Source of the DNA: Demequina oxidasica
GTDB lineage: Bacteria > Actinomycetota > Actinomycetes > Actinomycetales > Demequinaceae
Direction of reading: 5' to 3'
DNA: 64,000 nt
NCBI RefSeq assembly: GCF_000975115.1
Contig: NZ_BBRE01000001.1
Span: 1,256,211-1,320,210 of the forward strand
Shown: positions 51,130 to 58,953 of the stretch, in pieces
How positions within the stretch are numbered: position 1 is the first letter of the stretch
How the letters are laid out: each line of letters starts with the position of its first letter
Translations under genes and position numbers: made by a program
Notes under the pieces: generated by a model
Database searches by the model: none
Seen by the model: the letters and a program-made list of their open reading frames with translations, nothing else
What the model was told of the DNA's origin: nothing

Positions 51130-52361
51130 GCGGCGGTCCCCGCGGCGAGGGGCTGCGCCATGAGTTCCTTGCGGTAGGTCAGCATCTGACCGGTCATCCC
51201 TATTCCGCATACGCCCACCAGTCGGTGGTCGCGGTAGTAACCCACGAGGCACTCGCCGGCGAGATCCCCGGCGAGCAGCGTGGAGCGGTCGGCGAGGCGC
51301 GTCATGCCGTACGCGAGCAGGTGGACGTCGTATTGGTCGGTCCAGAACGATGGCAGCGGCGCAAAGGGAGTCGCGGCGACATCGAGATGGGAGGGGTCGC
51401 CGGCGAGCATCGGCGCCATGACGGAGGCCGCGCGCTTCGCCGTCTCCGTGGGAATGTTCCAGTGCTCGACCGATGCCGACTCGATGCCGTGGTGCGGATG
51501 CGGGTAGCTTGCGACGTCGCCCACCGCAAAAACGTTGTCGTGAGGCGAGCCGTCGGCACGCACCACGCGCATGGCGGAGTCCGTGCGAAGCCCACGGGTG
51601 GCGTCGACGTCATTGCTGGAAATCCATTCGACGTTGGGGGAGGAGCCGACGGCCTCGACCAGCACGTCGCACGCAAGGGTGCGCCCGTCGGCGAGGTCGA
51701 CGTGAGCCAGGTAGGGGTGGCCCAGCGCTGCGGTGATGCGCGTGCCCATGGAGAATGCCACGCCGTGGTCCTCGTGGCGGACTTGCATGGCGGCGCCCAG
51801 GTCGTGGCCCAGCGCGGCCTCCATGGGCACGGCGGTCGTTCCTACGACGTGGACGTCGCACCCGAGTCCGATGGCGGTGGCGGCAACTTCGCAGCCGATG
51901 AACCCGGCCCCGGCGATCACGACCCGTGTGCCGGGGGTCAGTACGTCCCGCAAAGATCGGGCATCGTCGATTGTCCGTAGCGCGTAGCGGCCTTCGGTGG
52001 CGCCGCCGGGCACGTGAAGACGACGTGGACGGACGCCCGTCGCCACCACGAGCGCGCTGAACGTGCGAACCTCGCCTCGGTCGTCGGTCACGATGTTGGC
52101 CCCGAGATCGGCACTGACGACGCGAGTCCCGGTGACCCAGGTGACGTCCGAGATGGCGGGCCGGTGGGCGAAGGTGAGATTCTCAAGGGCGTCATCCGCG
52201 CCATGAAGGGCGGCCTTGGACAGGGGTGGCCGCTGATAGGGCAGGTGTGACTCGTCGCCTATGACGGTAATGGGGCCGTCGTAGCCGGAGCGGCGCAGGG
52301 ACTCGGCGGTACGTAGGCCGCCCAGCGAGGCGCCCACGACGATCACGGGAAGTGTGGTCAT
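51126..52361 (-). CDS. FAD-dependent ferredoxin reductase (rhodocoxin/putidaredoxin-reductase type)
   Basis: A 411-residue flavoprotein that would pass electrons from NAD(P)H to the adjacent ferredoxin. The FAD site is VIVVGASLGGLRTAESLR and YQRPPLSK, the second nucleotide site VVIAGAGFIGCEVAATAIGL, and the FAD-binding block VFAVGDVASYPHPHHG. Length and domain order match P450-system reductases. It lies four bases after the ferredoxin stop and overlaps the propeller gene, forming one operon. NADH versus NADPH preference is not decided here. Confidence 0.9.
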   Translation of the reverse strand: MTTLPVIVVGASLGGLRTAESLRRSGYDGPITVIGDESHLPYQRPPLSKAALHGADDALENLTFAHRPAISDVTWVTGTRVVSADLGANIVTDDRGEVRTFSALVVATGVRPRRLHVPGGATEGRYALRTIDDARSLRDVLTPGTRVVIAGAGFIGCEVAATAIGLGCDVHVVGTTAVPMEAALGHDLGAAMQVRHEDHGVAFSMGTRITAALGHPYLAHVDLADGRTLACDVLVEAVGSSPNVEWISSNDVDATRGLRTDSAMRVVRADGSPHDNVFAVGDVASYPHPHHGIESASVEHWNIPTETAKRAASVMAPMLAGDPSHLDVAATPFAPLPSFWTDQYDVHLLAYGMTRLADRSTLLAGDLAGECLVGYYRDHRLVGVCGIGMTGQMLTYRKELMAQPLAAGTAA

Positions 52362-52365
52362 GATG

Positions 52366-52557
52366 TTAGCGCGCCATCGAGATTGCCTGCATGGGGCAGA
52401 TGTCGATCGCGTCCTCGATGGCCTCGCGATCGTCGTCCGCGACCTGCGCGACGTACTCGAGGCGATCCTTGGCGTTGAGCTCGAACACGTGGGGCGCCTC
52501 GAGGACGCACTGGCCGTAGTGCTGGCACTGAGACATGTCGACTTTGACGTTGATCAC
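52366..52557 (-). CDS. Small P450-type ferredoxin, probably [3Fe-4S]
   Basis: A 63-residue ferredoxin with CQHYGQC (first two Cys ligands at about 11 and 17) and ICPMQAIS (third), leaving Tyr where a [4Fe-4S] cluster would have its second-position Cys. This spacing (C-x5-C ... CP) is that of actinobacterial [3Fe-4S] ferredoxins serving P450s. The GTG start at 52557 has GGAGG six bases upstream; longer frames are spurious. It begins the electron-transfer operon. Confidence 0.9.
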   Translation of the reverse strand: MINVKVDMSQCQHYGQCVLEAPHVFELNAKDRLEYVAQVADDDREAIEDAIDICPMQAISMAR

Positions 52558-52602
52558 GGGGGACCTCCGGGGATAGGTGGCTGGCGATGCGGCCAGTATT
52601 AC

Positions 52603-52629
52603 ATAAAATAGTCGGTAAGTGTCTAAATT
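52603..52629 (-). promoter_or_regulatory. Conserved box upstream of the ferredoxin operon, shared with the P450 gene
   Basis: Read on the minus strand, AATTTAGACACTTACCGA continues into CTATTTTAT. The same box, AATTTAGACGATTACCGA then TTTTAT, precedes the P450 gene in the same orientation relative to transcription. On the plus strand it contains TAAATT at 52624-52629, which could be the ROK gene's own -10, so binding here could also autoregulate. Downstream on the minus strand TAATAC may be the -10 (TAGACA -35, 18-bp spacer). Confidence 0.55.
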
Positions 52630-52668
52630 GGCGAGATGGCACGATGAGTCCATCGACAAGGGGGGCTC

Positions 52669-53856
52669 ATGGGCGAGGCGAAAGGCCACAGCAAGGTGGA
52701 GATGCGCCGCCGCAACCTGGCGGTGATGCTGACCCGCGTGCAGCGCTCCGGTGCGATGTCGCGCTCGGAACTCACCAACGCGCTCGGGCTATCGCGCACC
52801 ACCGTCCTGGAACTCTCTCAGCAACTTGCCGAGCTGGGCCTGGTAACGGAGGCCGACTCTCCGCGTGAGGCCGGCGCCGGCCGCCCCAGCCGGGTGGTGC
52901 GTGCATCGGACCGCATCGTCTCACTTGCCGTCAACCCCGAGAGCGACGCGCTGACCGTGGGCCTGGTCACCCTTGGGGGCGTGCTTCTCCGGAGCGTGCG
53001 CATCCCCACCCAGGGTTCGATGACGCCCGAACAGGCAGCCGATGCTGCCGCCGGCGCGTGGGCTGCGTTGCGTGACGAGTTGCCGACTGGGGCAACCGTG
53101 GTCGGCGCGGGCGCCGCCATCCCCGGACAGGTGGCACGCGAGGCAGGGCTCGTGCTGAATGCCCCCCGGCTTGGCTGGCACGACGTGGCGTTCGCCGAGA
53201 TGCTTCACGGCAGACTCGGCATGCCCGTCGCAATCGACAATAACGCCCGTGTGGTGACCGCCACCGAGCATCTGCGCGGGGTCGCACGCGACTGTAGTGA
53301 CTTCATCTACGTCTTCGCCGGCGCAGGCGGAATTGGCGGAGGCGTCTTCTCCGGCGGCCGCCCGCTGCTCGGCAGGAATGGGCTGGCCGGCGAGATCGGG
53401 CACGTGCGGTTGACGGCCGATGCGGTCGCTGACTTTGGCGGGCTCACGGGAACGCTCGAGGCTCACGTGCGTCGTGACGAGATCGTGGATGTACTTGGTG
53501 GGACGTCGGGTGACGATCTGGAGTTGGACGCGCGGATCTCCGTCGCACAGGGCCCAGAATTCACCGCGATTGCCACCCGCCAGCTCGAAGCGCTCGCGGG
53601 AGCGCTCGGAAGCCTGGCGAATGTCTTCGACCCGCAGGCCCTGGTGCTGGGGGGATTCGCGGGTTCGCTCTATCAGCGCCTGCCCGAGGTATTCGATTCC
53701 GCGCTCGCGGCCTCGGTCCTGCCCGGCATCGGCACGGGCCTTGAGGTGCGGACGTCGGTGGACACCGCCAGCGCGGTGCTGGTGGGGGCGGCTCAGCTTG
53801 CGTTCGAGCCGGTCCTGGCGGATCCGCTGAGCGTCGTGTTGGTCCCACGAGAGTAG
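52669..53856 (+). CDS. ROK-family transcriptional regulator, zinc-binding cysteines lost
   Basis: A 395-residue ROK protein. The N-terminal helix-turn-helix is RSELTNALGLSRTTVLELSQ; the kinase-like domain has AIPGQVAREAGLVLNAPRLG, AIDNNARVVTATEHLRG and GGIGGGVFSGGRPLLG. The ROK signature normally binds zinc through a CxCGxxGCxE motif after GH; here the His245 block reads GHVRLTADAVADFGGLTGTL-E, with all three cysteines absent (Asp255, Gly257, Thr262 at their positions). Repressors of this family sense sugars or sugar phosphates. It lies between the ferredoxin operon and the P450, and both carry the shared box, so it is the likely regulator. Confidence 0.85.
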   Translation: MGEAKGHSKVEMRRRNLAVMLTRVQRSGAMSRSELTNALGLSRTTVLELSQQLAELGLVTEADSPREAGAGRPSRVVRASDRIVSLAVNPESDALTVGLVTLGGVLLRSVRIPTQGSMTPEQAADAAAGAWAALRDELPTGATVVGAGAAIPGQVAREAGLVLNAPRLGWHDVAFAEMLHGRLGMPVAIDNNARVVTATEHLRGVARDCSDFIYVFAGAGGIGGGVFSGGRPLLGRNGLAGEIGHVRLTADAVADFGGLTGTLEAHVRRDEIVDVLGGTSGDDLELDARISVAQGPEFTAIATRQLEALAGALGSLANVFDPQALVLGGFAGSLYQRLPEVFDSALAASVLPGIGTGLEVRTSVDTASAVLVGAAQLAFEPVLADPLSVVLVPRE

Positions 53857-53887
53857 TCGCCGCCACTCAGGGATGCGTCCATGGTAA

Positions 53888-53899
53888 TCTTCTCGAAGA
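53888..53899. repeat. Short inverted repeat before the P450 box
   Basis: TCTTC-TC-GAAGA overlaps the start of the shared box. It is short (5-bp arms) and may be chance. Confidence 0.25.
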
Positions 53900-53922
53900 A
53901 TTTAGACGATTACCGATTTTAT
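53899..53922 (+). promoter_or_regulatory. Conserved box upstream of the P450 gene
   Basis: AATTTAGACGATTACCGA followed by TTTTAT ends 13 bases before the GTG. It matches the box upstream of the ferredoxin operon in 16 of the first 18 positions. It overlaps the region where the P450 promoter and ribosome-binding site meet, so it fits an operator for repression. Confidence 0.55.
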
Positions 53923-53935
53923 TGAGGAGTGCGCC

Positions 53936-55090
53936 GTGGCACACCAGACTTACCAGGGGCGACGCGAGGTCCGGGGTCACGCCAACGTGCGTGCCGCGCT
54001 TAAAGACACCGAGACCTACTCGAGCGACCTGCTGGGCGATCGTGACGTGCGCAGCTACCGTCAATTGCCTCTGGAGGCGGACCCGCCGCGACACACGAAG
54101 TACCGTCAGGCTCTCCAACCGCTCTTCATGGGCGACGCCATTGCACCCAAGGCGCCGCGCTTCAAGGCGCTGGCACGTGAGCTTATTGATGGGATCACGG
54201 CACGCGGAGGTGGCGAACTGACCACGGAACTCGCCCTGCCGTACGTGATTGGCTGCCTCACCATCGTCTACGAGCGCCCGCAGGATTACGAGGAGTGGCT
54301 GTCGTGGGGACCCGACGTGTGGACCGCGGAGGCCTACGCGAAGGGCGAGGTCTCCGAGGAGTCGATCCGCGCCCAGCGTGACCGTGACTTCGACAAGCCC
54401 AGCCAGCGCTCCGGCAAGATGCTCGACGACTACCTCGCGCGCGTGTTCGACGCAGCGGAGGCCAAGGGGGACGTCGCACCCGAGGACCGCGACGTGTGGG
54501 ACCAGATCGTCGCGCTCGAGATCGACGGCGAGCGCCTGACCCGTGACGAGATGAAGGGCATCGCCAATGTGCTGCTGGCGGGCGGTCGCGACACGGTCAT
54601 CAAGGTCGTGACCGGCATGGCGTGGCACCTGATGCGCAACGCCGAGGACCGCGACTACCTCACGCGAGAGCCCGATGCCTTCAACAGCGCCTTCGCGGAG
54701 ATGGTGCGCTACCTGTCGCCACTGTCCAAGATGGAGCGCGTGCTACCCGAGGACCGCCAGGTTCCGGACGCCCAACGGGACGCATCGAAGTATGTGCTGA
54801 TGAGCTACGTTTCCGCGAACTACGACGACTCGGTGTTTCCCGACCCGGAGACGCTGGATCTGCACCGCAAGCGCACGCCCCACCTGGGGTTCGGATTCGG
54901 CAAGCATTCCTGCATGGGGATGAATATTGCCGAGCACGAGACCAAGGCGTTCCTGCAGACCCTGCTCGAGTCGTGGCCGGCGTGGGAGTTCGACGGTGAG
55001 CCCGAGATTGTCTGGGAGGTTGATGGCGAAGGCGCCGACGCGCACACCATCTTGGAACGCTTCGCGTCGGTGCCCGTACGCGTCGCATAG
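53936..55090 (+). CDS. Cytochrome P450
   Basis: A 384-residue soluble bacterial P450. The heme-binding motif is FGFGKHSCMGMNIAEHE with cysteine ligand Cys326; the I-helix oxygen site is LLAGGRDTVIKV; the K-helix ExxR is EMVRYLSP. It lacks the first 15-20 residues usual in class I P450s, so the N-terminus is short. GTG 53936 follows GAGGAG by six bases. It would take electrons from the ferredoxin and reductase encoded 1.4 kb away. The substrate is unknown; sugar-linked neighbours (ROK regulator, aldose 1-epimerase) point to an oxidised carbohydrate or glycoside. Confidence 0.9.
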   Translation: MAHQTYQGRREVRGHANVRAALKDTETYSSDLLGDRDVRSYRQLPLEADPPRHTKYRQALQPLFMGDAIAPKAPRFKALARELIDGITARGGGELTTELALPYVIGCLTIVYERPQDYEEWLSWGPDVWTAEAYAKGEVSEESIRAQRDRDFDKPSQRSGKMLDDYLARVFDAAEAKGDVAPEDRDVWDQIVALEIDGERLTRDEMKGIANVLLAGGRDTVIKVVTGMAWHLMRNAEDRDYLTREPDAFNSAFAEMVRYLSPLSKMERVLPEDRQVPDAQRDASKYVLMSYVSANYDDSVFPDPETLDLHRKRTPHLGFGFGKHSCMGMNIAEHETKAFLQTLLESWPAWEFDGEPEIVWEVDGEGADAHTILERFASVPVRVA

Positions 55091-55124
55091 GGGTAGAGGC
55101 GACAGATGTGGTTCAGTTATCCCC

Positions 55125-56066
55125 ATGACCAACGCAGCTAGCCCCACGGGCGACCAGATCCACCTCGAGCGCCAGGTCGGGGACTCGACCGTCACCGCAA
55201 CTGTCACCAGCATCGGCGCCGGCCTGCGCGTGTTGCGGGTGGGCGACATCGACATCATCCAAGGATTTCCGGCCGATGCCGAGGTCGCCTTTTGCGCGGG
55301 GCAGATTCTGATCCCGTGGCCCAACCGGGTGCGAGACGGAGCATGGTCGCACGAGGGTACTGCTCTCCAGCTGCCCATTAACGAGGCGGACCGCAACAAT
55401 GCCATTCACGGCTTCTTGCTGACCTTGCCGCACGAGGTGATGGCCTCTAGCCCCGAGTCGGTGCTACTTCACACCACGATTGCGGCCAGCGACGGCTACC
55501 CCTGGGAGCTCAGCGTCGTCACCGAGTATGTCCTGACTGAGGCGGGTGTGGCGATCACGCACCGCATCACGAACGCCTCCGCGACTCCTGCCCCAGTGGC
55601 CGTGGGTTCGCACCCCTTCCCCCGCATCGGCGACGTACCGACCGAGGACCTGGTGGTGACGCTCGATGCCGCCACCCGCGTCGTGGTGGACGAGCGTCTG
55701 AACCCCACGGGAACCGAGGCCGTCGAGGGCACTCGCTTTGACCTACGCGCCGGCCAGCGTGTGGGGGACTTTGACCTGGATACGGCGTACGCGGACATTA
55801 CGCCGCGCCCCGACGGCACGCGCGCGTTGACTGCCACCGCACCGGACGGGCGCTCCGTCACGGTCTGGGGCGACAGCAACTTCACCCAGGCGCAGGTTTT
55901 CAACACGGATGAGTTTCCGGCCGATGGTGGGACCACCTGGGCGGTCGCCCTTGAGCCCACAACGGCGGCGCCGAACGCGCTCGCCTCCGGAGAGGATCTG
56001 CATCTCGTGGCGCCGGGTGAGACCTGGGAGTTGACCTGGGGTATTGAGTACAACCCGAACAACTAG
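55125..56066 (+). CDS. Aldose 1-epimerase family protein
   Basis: A 313-residue galactose-mutarotase-like protein. Family blocks are QIHLERQVGDSTVTATVTSI, the active-site strand QILIPWPNRVRDGAW, NNAIHGFLLTLPHEV (with the His of the mutarotase site), VGSHPFPRIG, and QAQVFNTDEFPADGGTTWAV with the catalytic Glu in VALEPTTAAPNAL. It catalyses anomer interconversion of aldoses. ATG 55125 begins the domain; upstream starts overlap P450. It follows the P450 gene by 34 bases in the same direction, suggesting co-transcription. Confidence 0.88.
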   Translation: MTNAASPTGDQIHLERQVGDSTVTATVTSIGAGLRVLRVGDIDIIQGFPADAEVAFCAGQILIPWPNRVRDGAWSHEGTALQLPINEADRNNAIHGFLLTLPHEVMASSPESVLLHTTIAASDGYPWELSVVTEYVLTEAGVAITHRITNASATPAPVAVGSHPFPRIGDVPTEDLVVTLDAATRVVVDERLNPTGTEAVEGTRFDLRAGQRVGDFDLDTAYADITPRPDGTRALTATAPDGRSVTVWGDSNFTQAQVFNTDEFPADGGTTWAVALEPTTAAPNALASGEDLHLVAPGETWELTWGIEYNPNN

Positions 56067-56077
56067 CCCGCGCCCTG

Positions 56078-56092
56078 TTCCTAGTCTAGGAA
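56078..56092. repeat. 15-bp perfect palindrome after the epimerase gene
   Basis: TTCCTAG-T-CTAGGAA lies 12 bases after the epimerase stop. It could be a weak hairpin stop or an operator of the next gene. Confidence 0.4.
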
Positions 56093-56110
56093 AAGGCGCG
56101 CACGTGCGGG

Positions 56111-56116
56111 TAGGGT
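56111..56116 (+). promoter_or_regulatory. Candidate -10 element TAGGGT of the PLDc_N/SHOCT gene
   Basis: TAGGGT lies 53 bases before ATG 56170, giving a leader with an AAAGGGG ribosome-binding site. No -35 match is visible at 17 bases. Confidence 0.35.
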
Positions 56117-56169
56117 ACTTGTAGGTCCGTCAAAAGCGGCGGTCTGTTTACTTTTCTAAAGGGGTAGTA

Positions 56170-56562
56170 ATGGATTTTCTCGGTGACTTCCTGAACGTGT
56201 TGCTCTTCACGCTCTGGATCTTTATCTTCATCTCGGTCATCATGCTCGTGGTTCGTATCCTGATGGATATCTTCCGCGACCACGACCTCTCCGGCTGGGG
56301 CAAGACCGGCTGGACCTTCCTGATCATCGTCTTCCCGCTGATCGGCGCACTGATCTACCTGATCGCTCGCGGCAAGGGCATGGCAGAGCGCAACGTCAAG
56401 GACGCGCAGGCAATGCACAACGCTCAGGTCGAGTACACCCGCTCGCTGGTCAACGAGGCCTCGGGCCCCGCGGCCGACATCAAGGCAGCGCAGGACCTCC
56501 TCGACGCGGGCACGATCAACCAGGCCGAGTTCGACAAGCTCAAGGCAAAGGCCCTCGCTTAA
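56170..56562 (+). CDS. PLDc_N and SHOCT domain membrane protein
   Basis: A 130-residue protein. Two transmembrane helices (VLLFTLWIFIFISVIMLVVR and TGWTFLIIVFPLIGALIYLI) with DLSGWGKTGW between them make the PLDc_N region; the C-terminal 30 residues (IKAAQDLLDAGTINQAEFDK, then LKAKALA) are a SHOCT motif. Such proteins are linked to membrane stress or oligomerisation, without a proven reaction. AAAGGGG precedes the ATG. It is followed by a two-hairpin terminator and is probably monocistronic. Confidence 0.87.
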   Translation: MDFLGDFLNVLLFTLWIFIFISVIMLVVRILMDIFRDHDLSGWGKTGWTFLIIVFPLIGALIYLIARGKGMAERNVKDAQAMHNAQVEYTRSLVNEASGPAADIKAAQDLLDAGTINQAEFDKLKAKALA

Positions 56563-56599
56563 TTAAGCGAGGCTCCACGCCAGACGGTTCGCCGTCGCC

Positions 56600-56636
56600 A
56601 AGGCGGGTGTTCCCTTCGGGGAGCGCCCGCCTTTTG
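56600..56636 (+). terminator. Rho-independent terminator
   Basis: AAGGCGGG-TG-TTCCC, a TTCG loop and GGGAG-CG-CCCGCCTT are followed by TTG. A smaller GACGG-TTCG-CCGTC hairpin lies just upstream. The pair stops the PLDc_N gene and possibly the convergent gene. Confidence 0.8.
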
Positions 56637-56638
56637 CG

Positions 56639-57709
56639 TTACCCGACGATGCGCTCGCCGGCGTCGTCCAGTGAGACGCGCTGACGATCCTCGCCCTCGC
56701 CGGACACCACCGTGACGGCGGTGTCACGACCCTCGGGGAGCATGCGGGCGGTCACCGTGCCGTGCTGCGCGCGCTCAAGTTCATTCACCACGACTCTGCC
56801 TAGCCGCCGCATCGCGTCGCCGGATGGCAGCGGCGCGCCGCGGTCGTCGAGCAGGTTCACCGTCACGCCCCGTGATCGCGCGTCACGAGCTGCATCCGCG
56901 ATGGTGGGTAGGGTGAGCGAGCGGCCGCGGACGCTGTCGCGCAGCTCCGCCTCGACAGTCTGGAACACTCGTCGGTCCTCGTCTGTCAGGGGGGCGCCAA
57001 TTGCAATTCGCTCCAGGTGCGGCACCGCGAGCGCGGCCAACTCGGACACCCGCTGTCGGCGAATTTCCAGGCTGGCGTCCGCAGCGGCCGCCGCCGCGGC
57101 GGCATCTACCGAACGGTTGGTCAGCGTGTTGATGATGCGCGCAGTGCGCCGCAGGCTCGACGCGAACAGGGTGGCCACGAGCAGGATCCCCCAGTGGTTC
57201 TGCATGAGTGTCAACCCAAACAGCGGGCTGTGGCCAACGCTGACGGCCCACCATATGGTGATCGCCGTGAGGAGCGCGATGCCGAGCCACGCTATGCGCG
57301 CGCGCCTGCGCAACGCCAGGAAGAACAGCAGCCAGGTTGCGGCGCCCAAGTTCCACGACTCTCGGCCGAGGCCATCGGCCTGGGGGAAGTGCCAGTTCAT
57401 GACCAGCGCGGTGACACACACGATGGCAACAATCGCGACGGTGTCCAGCCAGGGCAGGGGGTCCGCGTGTGGGCGGGTGACGATCAGCGCGCCAGCACTG
57501 ATGAGCACAAGCCCCACAAACGACGGCCAGGCCGACTGCATGCGGTCCAGGGTCGCGAGGGTGAACACCACGTTGGAGAGGATGAAGAGGTAGAGAATAA
57601 AGCGTGCCGGCGCGGACTTAAGCGAGAGCAGGTCACTGACGTCCGTGGGTGTGGAGACCAGATCCGCCGGCTTGGAGGAGCCGTCATGGCGCAGGGTTCT
57701 CTCGGTCAT
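56639..57709 (-). CDS. Membrane protein with degenerate kinase-like cytoplasmic domain (third gene of a two-component operon)
   Basis: A 356-residue protein with about six hydrophobic helices in the first 190 residues (ILYLFILSNVVFTLATLDRM, WLDTVAIVAIVCVTALVMNW, LLFFLALRRRARIAWLGIAL). The cytoplasmic half has a helical region RQRVSELAALAVPHLERIAI and segments resembling the second half of NarL-type kinases (RRLGRVVVNELERAQHGTVT, ARMLPEGRDTAVTVVSGEG), but it has no phospho-accepting His-Asp and no Asn or DxGxG nucleotide boxes. It overlaps the true kinase gene by 4 bases (ATGA). It could be a regulator of the kinase; function is inferred. Confidence 0.6.
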   Translation of the reverse strand: MTERTLRHDGSSKPADLVSTPTDVSDLLSLKSAPARFILYLFILSNVVFTLATLDRMQSAWPSFVGLVLISAGALIVTRPHADPLPWLDTVAIVAIVCVTALVMNWHFPQADGLGRESWNLGAATWLLFFLALRRRARIAWLGIALLTAITIWWAVSVGHSPLFGLTLMQNHWGILLVATLFASSLRRTARIINTLTNRSVDAAAAAAAADASLEIRRQRVSELAALAVPHLERIAIGAPLTDEDRRVFQTVEAELRDSVRGRSLTLPTIADAARDARSRGVTVNLLDDRGAPLPSGDAMRRLGRVVVNELERAQHGTVTARMLPEGRDTAVTVVSGEGEDRQRVSLDDAGERIVG

Positions 57710-58953
57710 GGTCGCCTCCAGGAGAGGTCGACGGTGGTGCCCGCACCGGGTCTCGACGTGACGGCAGCATCGCCGCCGGATATGGACCTCATGCGCTCGA
57801 TGATGCTTACTCGGATACCAAGCCTGCGCGGGCCTACCGACTTGGGTGCGAACCCGCGGCCAGAGTCACGGATTCGCACGGCGGCTCCTGTTTCCGTGAC
57901 ATCGATGTGTACCTCGCGACTCACGGCCTCGTCCCCGTGGCCCGCGTACTGGGCACTGTTGCGGATCGCCTCGGCGAGGGCCTCGGTCATCGCCGCGACC
58001 ACGCTGGCCGGAGCCGATTCCGTGGTTTGCAAGCGGTAGGAGAAGTCAACGTCGGCAATGATGCCCGTCACGGTGGCGCGCAGTGCAGCGGTGAACTCCT
58101 CTGGACTGTAGGTGGTGCGTCCGGTGCCATCTTGGGTGATCGCGGCGATGGCGGCCAGCGCGCGTTGCGCCTGCTCCGCGAGCCCTGGGGCTGCGCCCTT
58201 GCGTCCTGCGGTCAGTAGCACCGACATGACGTCGTCGTGCACGATGGCGTTGATGCGCGTCTGCTCCCGGTCGCGAGTACGTCGCGAGGCCTCGAGCGAT
58301 GCCTGCGCGCGTGCTCTCGCGGCGACCTGGTCTTGGCGCTCCGCAGCGTGCACCACAGCGGTGGCGACCCCCATGAGAATCAGCGAGAAGACCATCCCGC
58401 CGAGCCCGTCGAGGATGGCGTCGAGAGTGGAGTCGGCCCGGGACAGAATCTGATTGACCGCAACGATGGGCCCCGTGGCGATCGCGTACGCCCATACCCA
58501 ACGCCCTTGCCAACGCACCGCGGTGATGGTCGCGGCTAGCGCGGTCACCCCCTGGAGCCACGGCGACGCATCATTCGCCAGGACGTCCACCGTCATCGAT
58601 GGCACCCACAGCAACTCCGCCACCACGAACCCGACCGACGCGGTGGCAGCGAGCGCATACATCGCGCGCAGGGAAATCACGAAGGGCAGCACCACAAAGG
58701 TCGCCGGCAACAGGATCACCACTGCCACCGCCCCCCATGCGTACGCGGGACGCAACTGGCTCATCTGGGCGAGGATCCCGCCACCGCCGGTCGCGAGCAG
58801 GGCGCCAAAAACGATCGCCCCGATTCCCGTCGCGAGGAACAGCATGCGTTGCATGCGGTCGCGGGCGTCGTGGGTCACCACAGGAATGCCGGCCGATGCT
58901 GAGGCTGCCGAGGCGGCGGGCTCCCCTTGGTCCGGGGCTACCTGGGTTGTCAC
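57706..58953 (-). CDS. Sensor histidine kinase (NarL/DesK-type)
   Basis: A 415-residue kinase. The N-terminal half has about six transmembrane segments with a short periplasmic exposure; the dimerisation helix carries RINAIVHDDVMSVLL with the HDD phospho-acceptor, and the ATPase domain has EALAEAIRNSAQYAG (N box), VRIRDSGRGF (G1) and LGIRVSIIERM (G2). It would phosphorylate the adjacent response regulator. GTG 58953 overlaps the regulator stop by 4 bases. Input signal unknown. Confidence 0.87.
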   Translation of the reverse strand: MTTQVAPDQGEPAASAASASAGIPVVTHDARDRMQRMLFLATGIGAIVFGALLATGGGGILAQMSQLRPAYAWGAVAVVILLPATFVVLPFVISLRAMYALAATASVGFVVAELLWVPSMTVDVLANDASPWLQGVTALAATITAVRWQGRWVWAYAIATGPIVAVNQILSRADSTLDAILDGLGGMVFSLILMGVATAVVHAAERQDQVAARARAQASLEASRRTRDREQTRINAIVHDDVMSVLLTAGRKGAAPGLAEQAQRALAAIAAITQDGTGRTTYSPEEFTAALRATVTGIIADVDFSYRLQTTESAPASVVAAMTEALAEAIRNSAQYAGHGDEAVSREVHIDVTETGAAVRIRDSGRGFAPKSVGPRRLGIRVSIIERMRSISGGDAAVTSRPGAGTTVDLSWRRP

